DNA of 64,000 bases from Streptomyces cinnamoneus. Lineage in GTDB: Bacteria > Actinomycetota > Actinomycetes > Streptomycetales > Streptomycetaceae. The number at the start of each line of letters is the position of its first letter. The stretch's first letter is position 1. The stretch is taken from the NCBI RefSeq assembly GCF_002939475.1, contig NZ_PKFQ01000001.1, positions 5,391,001 to 5,455,000 on the forward strand, given 5' to 3'. The notes beneath the pieces were generated by a model. That model made no database searches, had not been told where the DNA came from, and worked only from the letters and a program-made list of their open reading frames with translations. The position numbers and the translations under genes are program-made. Shown here piece by piece: positions 50,501 through 56,955 of this stretch.

Positions 50501-53500
50501 CTCCGTCTGCTCGGTCAGCAGTTCCACGGATCCGGCGGTCCAGTCGACGTGCGGCGTGGGCTCGTCGACATGGAGGGTCTGGGGCAGCACGCCGTGCCGC
50601 ATCGCCATGACCATCTTGATGACGCCCGCGACACCGGACGCGGCCTGGGCGTGCCCGATGTTGGACTTGACGGACCCCAGCAGCAGGGGCTGTTCGCGGT
50701 TCTGCCCGTACGTGGCCAGGATCGCCTGCGCCTCGATCGGGTCACCCAGCGTCGTACCGGTGCCGTGGGCCTCGACCGCGTCCACGTCCTGCGGCGCCAG
50801 GCCGGCGGTCGCCAGCGCGGCGCGGATGACGCGCTGCTGGGACGGCCCGTTCGGGGCGGTCAGGCCGTTGGAGGCGCCGTCCTGGTTCACCGCGGAGCCC
50901 CGCACCACGGCCAGCACCTTGTGCCCGTTGCGCCGGGCGTCGGACAGCCGCTCGACGAGCAGCATGCCGATGCCCTCGGCGAATCCGGTGCCGTCGGCGG
51001 CTTCGGCGAACGCCTTGCAGCGACCGTCGCGGGACAGCCCGCGCTGGCGCGAGAACTCGACGAAGACGGTGGGGGTGGACATCACGGTCACGCCGCCGGC
51101 CAGCGCCAACGAGCACTCGCCGAGGCGCAGCGCCTGGACGGCCAGGTGCAGGGCCACCAGCGACGAGGAGCATGCCGTGTCGACCGTCACGGCGGGGCCC
51201 TCAAGGCCGAACGTGTACGCCACGCGGCCCGAGGCCACGCTCGCCGCGGCACCCGTGCCCAGGTAGCCCTCGACTCCCTCCGGCGGAGTGGACAACCGGG
51301 TGAGGTAGTCGTGGTGCATCACTCCGGTGAACACGCCGATCCGCTCACCCTTGACCGAGCCCACGGGGATGCCCGCGCGCTCGAACGCCTCCCAGGACGC
51401 CTCCAGCAGCAGCCGCTGCTGCGGGTCCATCGCCGCCGCCTCGCGCGGCGAGATGCCGAAGAGACCGGCGTCGAACTCGGTCGCGTCGTGCAGGAACCCG
51501 CCGTCTCGCGCGTACGAGGTGCCGGGGGTGTCGGGGTCGGGGTCGTAGAGGCCGCTCAGGTCCCAGCCGCGGTCGCCCGGCAGGCCGGAGATCGCGTCAC
51601 CGCCGGACCGCACCAGGTCCCACAGCTGCTCCGGCGAGGCGATGCCGCCCGGGTAGCGGCAGCTCATGCCGACGATCACGATCGGGTCGTCGGCGACGAG
51701 CGTGCCCGGCACCGGCGCGGCGGCGCCTTCGTCCGAGCCGAGAACCTCGGCGAGCAGATGACCGGCCAGGACGCGGGGAGTGGGGTAGTCGAAGACGGCG
51801 GTGGCGGGCAGCCGTACGCCGGTGGCGGCGCTGATGCGGTTGCGCAGTTCGACGGCCGTGAGCGAGTCGAAGCCGATCTCCTGGAACGTCCGCGACGCGT
51901 CCACCGTGTCCGACGACGCGTGGCGGAGCACCGCCGCCACGTGGTGGCGGACGAGTTCCAGCACCAGCTCCTCCCGCTCGGCGTCGTCCTCGACACCCGC
52001 CAGCCGTCGGCCGAGGGCCGTGGTGGCGGAGCCGTCGACGGCTCCGGCGGAGTCGGCGGCGCGCCGGATCGGCACCCGGACCAGGTCACGCAGGACCGGC
52101 GGCACGTGGTCGCTGCCCGTCCAGGCGGACGGGTTCAGCGGCGCGGCCATCACCACCGCCTCGTCGGAGGCCAGCGCCGCGTCGAAGAGCTCGAGCGCCT
52201 GCGGGGTGGACATCGGCAGCGCGTGGGCACGCGCCAGGTCGTCCTCGGAGAGCCGCTCGGTCAGTTCGCTGCGGTGTTCCCAGAAGCCCCAGGCGATGGA
52301 GGTGGCGGGGAGTCCGGTGGCGTGGCGGTGGGTGGCGAGGGCGTCGAGGGTGGCGTTGGCTGCGGCGTAGTTGGCTTGGCCTGCGTTGCCGAGGATGCCG
52401 GCGGCGGAGGAGAAGAGGATGAAGGCGTTGAGGTTGTGGTGGCGGGTGAGTTCGTGGAGGTGGCGGGCGGCGTTGGCTTTGGGGGCCATGACGTGGTGGA
52501 GGCGGTGGGTGTTGAGGGAGGTGAGGGTGGCGTCGTCGAGGGTGGCGGCGGTGTGGATGACGGTGCGTAGGTCGGGGAGGGAGGTGATGAGTGTGGTGAG
52601 GGCGTCGTGGTCGGTGATGTCGCAGGCTTGGATGCGGACGTGTGCGCCGAGGGTTTCGAGTTCGGTGCGTAGTTGGGTTGCGCCGGGTGCGGTGTCGCCG
52701 CGGCGGCTGACGAGGACGAGGTCGCGGACGTTGTGGTTGGTGATGAGGTGGCGGGCGATGAGGGTGCCCAGGGTGCCGGTGCCGCCGGTGATGAGGGTGG
52801 TGCCGGTGGTGAGGTCGGGGTCGTTGTGGCGGTGGGTTTTGACGAGTCGGGGGGTGAGGAGGGTTCCGGCTCGGAGGGCGAGTTGTGTTTCGCCTGTTGT
52901 TGTGGCGGTGGTGAGGTCGGGGAGGGGGGTGGTGGGGTCGTCGAGGTCGATGAGGAGGATGCGGCCGGGGTTTTCGGTCTGTGCGGAGCGGGTCAGGCCC
53001 CATACGGCGGCGGCGTCGAGGTCGGGTATGTCTTCGCCGGGTAGGGCGGCGATTGCGTGGTGGGTGACGACGGCCAGGCGGGTGTGGGTGAAGCGCTGGT
53101 CGGTGAGCCATTGTTGTATGGCGGTGAGGACGTCGGCGGGGTTGTGGCCGTCGATGCGCACCCATGCGGGGGCGTCTGCGTCCGGGGCCAGGTCGGCGAG
53201 GTGTGTCAGTGCCGGTCCGTGCAGGTCGATACCGGTGCGCTCGATCCACTCCATTCGGAACAACGCATCGACCACACCACCACGGGCGTCGTACAACTGC
53301 TGTGCCGTGACGGGGCGAAGGGCCAGCGACCGCGCGGACAGGACGGGCTCGCCGGTGGCGTCCGCCGCCCGCAGGGAGACCGTGTCGGGGCCGGCCGGGG
53401 ACAGGGTGACGCGCAGGGTCGTCGCACCGACGGCGTGCAGGGTGACACCGCTCCAGGAGAACGGGACGTACGCCAGCTGGTCGTCGGAGACGAAGTCGCC

Positions 53501-56500
53501 GAAGCGTATGCCGTGCAACGCGGCGTCGAGCAGCGCCGGGTGCACCGCGCACCGGGCGGCGTCGCCACGGGCCTCCTCCGGCACGACGATCTCGGCGAAC
53601 ACCTCGTCACCGCGGCGCCAGGCACTGCGCAGGCCCTGGAAGACCGGCCCGTAGGCGTAGCCTCGCTCCGCCAGGGCGGGGTAGAGACCGGAGGCGTCGA
53701 TCCGTTCGGCGCCGGCCGGCGGCCAGGCCTCCGGGGTGTGGGCCTCGGGTGCGGCGGTGCCGAGGGCACCACTGGCGTGGCGGATCCACTCGCCTTCCCG
53801 GCAGGAGTACACCGAGACCGACCGGCGGCCGCTCTCGTCCGCCTCGCCGACCGAGACCTGTACCTCGACGGCGCCGCGCTCGGGCAGCACCAGCGGCCCC
53901 TCCAGCGTCAGCTCCTCGACCACGTCACAGCCGAACCGCAGCCCCGCCTGCAGGGCGAGCTCCACGAAGCCCGTACCGGGCAGCAGCACCACACCGGACA
54001 GCGCGTGGTCGCCGAGCCAGCGGTGCGACGCCTGCGACAGCCGGCCGGTCAGCACACAGCCGCCGGAGGCGGGCAGCGTCACCGTCGCACCCAGCAGCGG
54101 GTGGTCGAGCGCGCCCAGCCCCAGCGAGGAGGCGTCGCCCTGCCCCGGCGCGGGCGTCAGCCAGAAACGCTCCCGCTGGAACGCGTACGTCGGCAGCTCC
54201 ACCCGCCGCCCGCCGGCCAGCGCCGGGAGCCAGTCCACCCGTACGCCGTGCACGTGCAGCCGCGACAGCGCGGTGAAGAACTGCGCGAGCCCGCCCTGCC
54301 GACGCCGCAGGGAACCCGTGACGACGACCTGCTCGCCGGCGTCCTCGGCGGTGGCCTGCACGCCGGTGATCAGGGCCGGGTGGGAGCTGGACTCCACGAA
54401 GACGCGGTAGCCGTCCGCGAACAGGGACCGCAGCGCCCCCACGAAGTCGATCGGCATGCGGGCGTTGCGGAACCAGTAGTCCGCGTCGAGCGCGGTGGTG
54501 TCCAGCAGCCCGCCGGTCACCGTGGAGTAGAACGGCACGGAGGAGCGGCGGGGGCTGACGTCCGCCAGCAGCTCCATCAGCCGCTCCCGCAGCGGCTCCA
54601 CCTGGGGGCTGTGCGAGGCCACCGTCGCGGGTACGACGCGGGCGCGCACCCCGTCCGCTGCGCAGGCGGCGACGAACTCCTCAAGGCTCTCCGGGTCGCC
54701 CGCCACCGTGGCGGCCTCGGGGCCGTTGACGCCGGCCACGGCCAGGCGTTCGCCCCACGGCTCGATCCGGGCGGCCAGCTGCTCGACGGGCAGGGCGACG
54801 GAGGCGATGGCGCCCTTGCCCACCAGCGTCTCGGAAAAGAGGCGGCTGCGCAGGACCACGATCTTCGCCGCGTCCTCCAGCGACAGCGCTCCCGCCACAC
54901 AGGCTGCCGCGATCTCACCCTGCGAGTGGCCGACCACGGCGGACGGCGTCACGCCGTAGGAGGACCACAGCTCGGCGAGCGACAGCATCACGGTGAACAG
55001 GACCGGCTGGACGACCTCGATCAGGTCGAGGGACGGTGCTCCGGGCGCACCGCGCACCACGTCCTCGATCGACCAGTCGTAGTACGGCTCCAGGACGGCC
55101 GCGCACTCGGCGAACCGCCGGGCGAAGGCCGGGGAGGTCTCCAGCAGTTCGACGGCCATGCCCGCCCACTGCGAGCCCTGGCCCGGGAAGACGAACACGA
55201 CGCCGGAGTCCGGGCCGGCCACGCCCTCGACGACGTTGGCGGCGGGCTGCCCGGCCGCCAGCGCCGCGAGCCCGTCCAGCAGTTCCCGCCGGTCCGAGCC
55301 GGTGACGACCGCGCGGTGCGACAGCGCCGAGCGCGTCGCGGACAGCGTCCAGCCCACGTCGGCCGGATCGAGGTCGGCGGCCGCGGCGGCCAGCCGCGCG
55401 GCCTGCGCCCGCAGGCCGTCCTCGCCGTGCCCCGACACGATCCACGGCACCGCCGGCGCCTCGGCGCGCGGCAGGCCGTCCTCCGCCCCGGGCTCCTCCG
55501 CGGCGGGCGGCTCTTCGACGATCACGTGGGCGTTGGTGCCGCTCACGCCGAACGCGGACACACCGGCGCGCCGCGGCCGGTCGGCCTCGGGCCACGCCGT
55601 GTGCTCGGTCAGGACCCGCACCGCGCCGGCCGACCAGTCCACGTGCGGGGTCGGCTCGTCCACGTGCAGGGTCCGCGGCAGCAGGCCGTGCCGCATCGCC
55701 ATGACCATCTTGATGACGCCGGCGACGCCCGCCGCCGCCTGCGTGTGGCCCAGGTTCGACTTGACCGAGGCGAGCCACAGCGGCCGGTCGGTCTCCCGGT
55801 CCTGGCCGTAGGTGTCCAGCAGCGCCTGCGCCTCGATCGGGTCGCCGAGCTTGGTGCCGGTGCCGTGGGCCTCGACCGCGTCGACGTCCGAGGTGGTGAG
55901 ACGGGCGTTGGCCAGGGCCGCGCGGATCACGCGTCGTTGGGAGGGGCCGTGGGGCGCGGTCAGGCCGTTGGAGGCGCCGTCCTGGTTGACGGCGGAGCCG
56001 CGGACCACGGCCAGCACGGGGTGGCCGTTGCGCTGGGCGTCGGAGAGCCGTTCGACGAGGAGCATGCCGACGCCCTCGCCCCAGCCCGTGCCGTCCGCGG
56101 CCGCCGAGAACGCCTTGGAGCGGCCGTCGACCGCCAGGCCGCCCTGCGCGGACAGCTCGACGAACGTGCTGGGGGTGGTCATGACCGTCACACCGCCCGC
56201 GAGGGCCAGCGAGCACTCGCCGTTGCGCAGCGCCTGGACGGCCAGGTGCAGGGCGACCAGCGAGGACGAGCAGGCGGTGTCCACGGTGGCCGTCGGGCCT
56301 TCGAGACCGAAGGTGTAGGCCACCCGGCCGGAGATCACGCTCGCCGCGCTGCCCGTGCCGAGGTGACCCTGCACCTCGTCACGCGCCGCACTGAGGATGG
56401 TGGCGTAGTCCTGGCCGTTGGTGCCGATGAACACGCCCGTCGGGCTGCCCTTCACGGACTCCGCGGAGATGCCCGCGCGTTCGAGGACCTCCCAGGCCGT

Positions 56501-56890
56501 CTCCAGCAGCAGCCGCTGCTGCGGGTCCATCGCGACGGCCTCACGTGGCGAGATCCCGAAGAGCCCCGCGTCGAAGTCGGCGATGTCGTGCAGGAACCCG
56601 CCGTACCGGGTGACCGACGTGCCGGAACGGCCGGCCGCGTCGAAGAGGCCGTCCAGGTCCCAGTCACGGTCCAGGGGGAAGTCCGACACCGCGTCCCCGC
56701 CCGCGGACACGAACTCCCACAACGCCTCCGGAGAGGCGATGCCACCGGGGAAACGGCAGGTCATGCCCACGATGGCGATCGGCTCGTGGTTCTTCGCCTC
56801 CACGTCCTGAAGGCGCTGGCGAGTCTGCCGCAGATCCTTCGTCATCTCCTTGAGAAAGTGACGAAGCTTGTCCTCGTTCGACTTCGACAT
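35573..56890 (-). CDS. Modular type I polyketide synthase, four modules
   Basis: A 7105-residue protein; domain order (approximate residues): N-terminal docking helix 1-32 (MSKSNEDKLRHFLKEM); module 1 KS-AT-DH-KR-ACP 33-1720; module 2 KS-AT-KR-ACP 1740-3250; module 3 KS-AT-DH-ER-KR-ACP 3255-5290; module 4 KS-AT-DH-KR-ACP 5320-7015; C-terminal docking region ending SLEDMFGIIDQELDGS. KS domains all carry DTACSSS. The ATG at 56890 opens the docking helix and has GAGAGGG upstream. A GTG at 56959 overlapping the previous stop (GTGA) would add 23 residues. Its C-terminal acidic docking helix should bind the N-terminal helix of the 13086-35525 protein, whose gene starts 47 bp downstream. It adds four mostly methyl-branched units. 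Confidence 0.96.
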   Translation of the reverse strand: MSKSNEDKLRHFLKEMTKDLRQTRQRLQDVEAKNHEPIAIVGMTCRFPGGIASPEALWEFVSAGGDAVSDFPLDRDWDLDGLFDAAGRSGTSVTRYGGFLHDIADFDAGLFGISPREAVAMDPQQRLLLETAWEVLERAGISAESVKGSPTGVFIGTNGQDYATILSAARDEVQGHLGTGSAASVISGRVAYTFGLEGPTATVDTACSSSLVALHLAVQALRNGECSLALAGGVTVMTTPSTFVELSAQGGLAVDGRSKAFSAAADGTGWGEGVGMLLVERLSDAQRNGHPVLAVVRGSAVNQDGASNGLTAPHGPSQRRVIRAALANARLTTSDVDAVEAHGTGTKLGDPIEAQALLDTYGQDRETDRPLWLASVKSNLGHTQAAAGVAGVIKMVMAMRHGLLPRTLHVDEPTPHVDWSAGAVRVLTEHTAWPEADRPRRAGVSAFGVSGTNAHVIVEEPPAAEEPGAEDGLPRAEAPAVPWIVSGHGEDGLRAQAARLAAAAADLDPADVGWTLSATRSALSHRAVVTGSDRRELLDGLAALAAGQPAANVVEGVAGPDSGVVFVFPGQGSQWAGMAVELLETSPAFARRFAECAAVLEPYYDWSIEDVVRGAPGAPSLDLIEVVQPVLFTVMLSLAELWSSYGVTPSAVVGHSQGEIAAACVAGALSLEDAAKIVVLRSRLFSETLVGKGAIASVALPVEQLAARIEPWGERLAVAGVNGPEAATVAGDPESLEEFVAACAADGVRARVVPATVASHSPQVEPLRERLMELLADVSPRRSSVPFYSTVTGGLLDTTALDADYWFRNARMPIDFVGALRSLFADGYRVFVESSSHPALITGVQATAEDAGEQVVVTGSLRRRQGGLAQFFTALSRLHVHGVRVDWLPALAGGRRVELPTYAFQRERFWLTPAPGQGDASSLGLGALDHPLLGATVTLPASGGCVLTGRLSQASHRWLGDHALSGVVLLPGTGFVELALQAGLRFGCDVVEELTLEGPLVLPERGAVEVQVSVGEADESGRRSVSVYSCREGEWIRHASGALGTAAPEAHTPEAWPPAGAERIDASGLYPALAERGYAYGPVFQGLRSAWRRGDEVFAEIVVPEEARGDAARCAVHPALLDAALHGIRFGDFVSDDQLAYVPFSWSGVTLHAVGATTLRVTLSPAGPDTVSLRAADATGEPVLSARSLALRPVTAQQLYDARGGVVDALFRMEWIERTGIDLHGPALTHLADLAPDADAPAWVRIDGHNPADVLTAIQQWLTDQRFTHTRLAVVTHHAIAALPGEDIPDLDAAAVWGLTRSAQTENPGRILLIDLDDPTTPLPDLTTATTTGETQLALRAGTLLTPRLVKTHRHNDPDLTTGTTLITGGTGTLGTLIARHLITNHNVRDLVLVSRRGDTAPGATQLRTELETLGAHVRIQACDITDHDALTTLITSLPDLRTVIHTAATLDDATLTSLNTHRLHHVMAPKANAARHLHELTRHHNLNAFILFSSAAGILGNAGQANYAAANATLDALATHRHATGLPATSIAWGFWEHRSELTERLSEDDLARAHALPMSTPQALELFDAALASDEAVVMAAPLNPSAWTGSDHVPPVLRDLVRVPIRRAADSAGAVDGSATTALGRRLAGVEDDAEREELVLELVRHHVAAVLRHASSDTVDASRTFQEIGFDSLTAVELRNRISAATGVRLPATAVFDYPTPRVLAGHLLAEVLGSDEGAAAPVPGTLVADDPIVIVGMSCRYPGGIASPEQLWDLVRSGGDAISGLPGDRGWDLSGLYDPDPDTPGTSYARDGGFLHDATEFDAGLFGISPREAAAMDPQQRLLLEASWEAFERAGIPVGSVKGERIGVFTGVMHHDYLTRLSTPPEGVEGYLGTGAAASVASGRVAYTFGLEGPAVTVDTACSSSLVALHLAVQALRLGECSLALAGGVTVMSTPTVFVEFSRQRGLSRDGRCKAFAEAADGTGFAEGIGMLLVERLSDARRNGHKVLAVVRGSAVNQDGASNGLTAPNGPSQQRVIRAALATAGLAPQDVDAVEAHGTGTTLGDPIEAQAILATYGQNREQPLLLGSVKSNIGHAQAASGVAGVIKMVMAMRHGVLPQTLHVDEPTPHVDWTAGSVELLTEQTEWPETGAPRRAGVSSFGVSGTNAHVILEQAPVPEPSAEENETAEPGPVVPWVVSGRDERALRAQAERLRAWVANAPEQPRVADVAFSLLAGRTALEHRAVVLGGDHAELLAGLTALAQDEPAAGVVAGAAVPGRKVAFVFPGQGSQWTGMALELIDASPVFAERMRECAAALSAFVDWSLLDVLDDEDALRRVDVVQPVLWAVMVSLAELWRSYGVVPAAVVGHSQGEIAAACVAGGLSLEDGARIVALRSKALLALSGQGGMVSVPLPADQLRGRDGLSIAAVNGPASTVVSGDNDVLDAVLAEFPQAKRIPVDYASHSPHVEQIETELAEALAPIAPRTGTVPFYSTVTGELTDTAELDAAYWYRNLRHTVAFQATLENLIALGHSAFVEASSHPVLTAGVRETLDAVGREGVVLGSLRRDDGGPTRMATSLAEAYVHGVDVDWRPSLGGGRQVDLPTYAFQRERYWLDPVAAQPAAGAVDAEFWEAVERGDLESLAATLRVDGEPLGEVLPALSQWRRERRDVSTMDSWRYKIHWKPLTPGTTAPTGTWLVLVTDGQADEEWVAGVTGTLARRGAEPLTVVLDESDLDRAALAGRLAALREEHSPISGVVSLVAMDERAHPAYPAVPRGYALTLLLAQALGDAGVEAPMWCLTRGAVSLGDGDVATSRKQALAWGLGRVVALEQPLRWGGLADLPESVTERAQDLLASVLAGASDEDQVAVRTAGLFGRRIAHAPAREPGVTTWRPEGTVLVTGGTGALGGHVARWLAGQGAEHVVLTSRRGMSAPGADRLVAELEALGARVTVAACDVGDRDALAALLAEVGPLTAVVHTAAVLDDGTIGSLTTDQLQRVLSVKIDGAVNLHELTRDMDLAAFVLFSSLSGTLGAPGQGNYAPGHVFVDTLAEQRRAEGLPATSVAWGLWAGAGMGEGGVGDVARRHGVPEMAPEMAAAAMGRAVEQGDTVVTVAEIDWDRHYVAFTATRPSPLMRDVPEVRALIDAGVGAEDTEAAPERSGLVGQLAGLGDAERDRALLDLVRRHVAVVLGHSGPDAVETGKAFHATGFDSVTAVELRNRLNSATGLRLPATVTYDHPTPLALAEYVRGELFDDLPTPVEPVRATVPLDDEPIAIVGMSCRFPGDVASPEDLWRLVDSGADALGGFPDDRGWDTANLYHPDPDHRGTSYTRAAAFLYGAGEFDAGFFGISPREAVAMDPQQRLLLEASWEAFERAGIDPASLGGSATGVFTGTNGQDYASLLKADETGDFEGRAATGNSAAVMSGRIAYALGLEGPALTVDTACSSSLVALHLAVQALRSGECTLALAGGVSVMTTSEIFVEFSRQRALAADGRCKAFAAAADGTGWGEGVGMLLVERLSDAERNGHQVLAVVRGTAVNQDGASNGLTAPNGPSQQRVIRQALANAGLTTADVDAVEAHGTGTTLGDPIEAQALLATYGQDREQPLMLGSIKSNIGHTQAAAGVAGVIKMVMAMRHGVLPQTLHVDEPTPHVDWASGSVELLTERTEWPEAGRPRRAGVSAFGVSGTNAHIVLEQAPQAEVEAEPARTGLPAVPWVLSGQGQEALRAQAERLRSFVDADAGLHPVDVAWSLASTRSALSHRAVVVGADREELLRGLDAVANGGTHQGVVTGLAGSPSGVVFVFPGQGSQWTGMAAELVESSPVFAERMRECAAALSAFVDWSLFDVLDDEEALRRVDVVQPVLWAVMVSLAELWRSYGVTPAAVIGHSQGEIAAACVAGGLSLEDGARIVALRSKALLALSGQGGMVSVPLPADRLRGRDGLSIAAVNGPASTVVSGGNDVLDAVLAEFPQAKRIPVDYASHSPHVEQIETELAEALAPVAPRTGTVPFYSTVTGQPVDTADLDAAYWYRNLRETVAFQPTIEKLLDLGHTVFVETSPHPVLTIGIQDTADTKDLTVVATGTLRRDQGGLAPFLTTLGRLHVEGVPVDWEAVFSGTGAQRVGLPTYAFQHEWFWLDPVRGTADAAGAGLNGLAHPLVSAVLPLPDADGCVLTGSLSAASHPWLRDHAVFGEVLLPGTGFVELALQAGLQLGCARLDELTLQAPLVLPEQGDVQVQVSVGGPDAAGRRPVAVYSRHAGNTEWVRHASGGLSADAPAPAERLDVWPPAGAAPIDVSDVYTAMEARGYAYGPVFQGIRAAWRRGDEVFAEVALPDTAESDASRCGLHPALLDAALQGAGFGEFVAEPRQPHLPFAWSGVTLHAVGATSLRVALAPAGKDALAVRVADATGAPVLTAESLVLRPVAADRLDRTRAEALFRVDWTELALPSSSDETAFVTVESAAGLPDVPVSGDPAAVPAVVVLKPAAVVDETPDGVHALVSRVLEAVQAWLADDRFAEARLVVVTRGALATAVGEAPEDLAAAAVWGLVRTAQTENPGRFVLVDLPDEDLAPLQAVLRTDEPQVAVRDGSVLVPRLARVAKTALAAEVESASGSGSGSGSREWRLATTGGDTLESLARVACPEVSGPLERGQVRVAVHAAGVNFRDVMLALGMYPDKAGLLGSEGAGVVLEVGPGVAGVAPGDRVMGLFSGSFGPVAVTDHRMVAPVPVGWSFAQAAATPVAFLTAMYGLIDLAGVRRGESVLVHAAAGGVGMAAVQVAGWLGAEVFATASPAKWPAVRGLGVAEERIASSRSADFADRFRATAPDGVDVVLNSLTGDLLDASLGLLRPGGRLVEMGKTDLRDADEVLDRHQVAYRAFELLEAGPERLGRLLAEMVGLFEQGVFTPLPLRVWDVARADEAFRFLSQARHVGKLALTVPQPVGDGATLVTGGTGTLGGLVARHLVREHGVRDLVLASRSGGAAPGAAGLVAELEADGARVRVVACDLADRDAAAELVASIPDLRAVVHTAGVLDDAVIGSLTADRVRTVLRPKADAAWHLHELTLDRDLAAFVLFSSAAGVLGGPGQGNYAAANTFLDALAARRRAQGLPAVSLAWGFWEQRSELTEGVETGRLARSGVQPLSTEDALGLFDAASATGDALLVPVRLDLASLGGQDVPPLLRGLAGAPAVAVAPLARAASGTTGDADGVAGGVFPGLPAAERHAALVDLVRGQAAAVLGHDGPQAVTADRPFKELGFDSLSAVELRNRLRTVTGLRLQATVIFDHPTPAALAAFLEQELFGTVTTSMATSMAASVAETKAEDVTPATQALPADDLIAVVGMSCRLPGGVDSPEALWQLLVTEEDALSGLPADRGWDLAALYDQDPSRSGTTYARAGGFLHDAADFDAGFFKISPREALAADPQQRLWLEASWEAFERAGIDPLSLKGTRTGVFAGAASTTYGADQPSTPEGSEGYLLTGNSTSVISGRVAYALGLEGPAVTVDTACSSSLVSVHWACESLRRGESTLALAGGVAVMPTPDLLVEFSRQRGLAADGRCKAFAAAADGTGFAEGVGVLVLERLSDAVRNGHKVLAVVRGSAVNQDGASNGLTAPNGPSQQRVIRAALANAGLGTADVDAVEAHGTGTTLGDPIEAQALVATYGQGRAADRPLLLGSVKSNIGHTQAAAGAAGLIKMVLALRHGVLPRTLHVDAPTPHVDWAAGAVELLTERTEWPQAGRPRRAGVSAFGVSGTNAHVILEQAPEVPAEPETERVAPAPAVPWVLSGVGQDGLLAQVERLKAFVEGDPGLDPVDVGWSLASTRALLPHRAVIVGADREELLRGLDTVEAGTAPAETGRKTVFVFPGQGSQWTGMALELIDTAPVFAERMRECAAALSAFVDWSLFDVLDDEDALRRVDVVQPVLWAVMVSLAELWRSYGVVPAAVIGHSQGEIAAACVAGGLSLEDGARIVALRSKALLALSGQGGMVSVPLPADQLHGRDGLSIAAVNGPASTVVSGDNDVLDAVLAEFPQAKRIPVDYASHSPHVEQIEAELAEALAPIAPRTGQVPFYSTVTGELTDTAHLDAAYWYRNLRETVAFQPTVEKLLDLGHTVFVETSPHPVLTIGIQDTADTKDLTVVATGTLRRDEGDVRRFLRSLAEVSVAGADVNWRAAFEGTGARQVELPTYAFQRERYWLAPARGTGDASVLGLGGVDHPLLGAAVPLPDSDGCVLTGALSLAGQPWLADHTVQGVVLLPGAAFVELALQAGALFGCDVLDELTLHEPLVLPEHETVQLQVSVGGAEESGHRALTVFSQRDGDWVRHATGVLGAADRSAPAGQEEDLRAWPPAGAEQVDVSEVYEGMADRGYRYGPSFQGLRAAWLRGDDVFLEVALPEQTWGDAARCGIHPALLDAALHGIALGSFVTEPGQGYLPFAWTGVSLHAVGASTVRVALRPAGADTVSVRVADAAGEPVLAVDALVMRPLAEQRLVGAGGGRAVDALFRLDWTELSVPAVSDVAQPALWTLLGGHDDELKLTTALETAGVSVELADGLAVVERVPDVLLLPCPHDVRDGSAAEAAGAAVRRVLGVVQEWLADDRFADARLVVLTRRAVATAVGDDVEDLAGAAVRGLLRTAQLENPGRIVVVDHDDAGLGVLPAVLTAGEPDVALRAGTVLVPGLARAAVEPGGRSPAWDRGTVLITGGTGTLGGLVARHLVSEHGAKDLVLASRSGADAPGAGELVAELEALGARVRVAACDAGDRTELAGLLDTVPELRAVVHTAGAVADGVLGSLTAGQVDAVLRPKADAAWHLHELTARLDLDAFVLFSSAAGVLGSAGQANYAAANAFLDALAAHRRAQGQAAVSVAWGFWDRRSGLTTHLSDDDLARMRGKGAMPLSVEQGLELFDAACRGADAAPVASPLDVRALAAAGAVPPVLRGLVPAAPVRRVAGTGDGGAGLRRRLAELSAGEQGQLVVDLVRGQVASVLRHADARSVDAARTFQEIGFDSLTAVDLRNRLTAATGVRLAATAIFDYPTPAALGAHLLAQVAPEAADPVEVRLRELDKIASVISAMAEDATLRERLSPRMESIVAMWTDMQRPAQDEGAGQDLESASLEDMFGIIDQELDGS
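35830..40955 (-). other. PKS module: KS-AT(methylmalonyl)-DH-KR-ACP
   Basis: Fourth module of the four-module protein. The AT has GHSQGE and YASHS; the DH has HTVQGVVLLP and LLDAALHG. The KR active site is intact (SSAAGVLG, NYAAAN), but the stereochemical motif reads VAD in place of LDD, keeping the last Asp. Together with the DH, an alpha-methyl alkene is expected. The KS differs from its neighbours in SVHWACESLRRGES. Confidence 0.85.
41060..47135 (-). other. PKS module: KS-AT(methylmalonyl)-DH-ER-KR-ACP
   Basis: Third module of the four-module protein and the only fully reducing one seen. The AT has GHSQGE and YASHS. The DH has HAVFGEVLLP and LLDAALQG. The ER carries VNFRDVMLALGM and the NADPH loop HAAAGGVGMAA (about 42640). 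The KR has LDD and NYAAAN. A saturated methylene next to a methyl branch is expected. A Gly-Ser repeat linker precedes the ER. Confidence 0.9.
43089..43118. repeat. GAGCCC hexamer microsatellite in the DH-ER linker
   Basis: Four perfect GAGCCC units at 43089-43112 plus a degenerate GATGCC. On the coding strand they encode an alternating Gly-Ser linker just before the enoylreductase. Length changes by whole units keep the frame. Confidence 0.9.
47150..51690 (-). other. PKS module: KS-AT(methylmalonyl)-KR(Asn to His)-ACP
   Basis: Second module of the four-module protein. The AT has GHSQGE and YASHS, hence methylmalonyl-CoA. The KR has LDD and the catalytic Tyr, but the Y-x3-N asparagine is His (CAC at 47807-47809, about residue 3028) in NYAPGHVF. 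The equivalent position in the related KR of the next protein is Asn. Either a weakened KR or a hydroxyl product is possible. Confidence 0.83.
51700..56790 (-). other. PKS module: KS-AT(VASH, ethyl- or methylmalonyl)-DH-KR(B-type)-ACP
   Basis: First module of the four-module protein. The AT has GHSQGE, but the specificity motif is VASHS (about 54620) instead of YASHS, and the domain differs widely from the other branched-extender ATs here. That pattern is linked to ethylmalonyl or relaxed specificity. The DH (HALSGVVLLP) and KR (LDDATL, NYAAAN) are intact, so an E-alkene with an alpha-alkyl branch is expected. The KR lies in a repeat shared with the partial module. Confidence 0.85.
52259..53317 (-). 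repeat. 1.06-kb KR cassette repeat, copy 1
   Basis: This segment matches 62110-63168 at a constant offset of 9851 bp. I saw no difference at the places compared along its length, and both ends break off at clear mismatches. It covers the structural and catalytic halves of a KR and stops at the DH boundary. The coding strand is unusually rich in Thr, His and Pro codons (ACC, CAC, CCC). Confidence 0.88.
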
Positions 56891-56955
56891 CGCAGGCTGC
56901 CCTCTCAACGCGGTACTGAACTCGTTCGACGGGGAATTCACGTTCGACGGACGAT

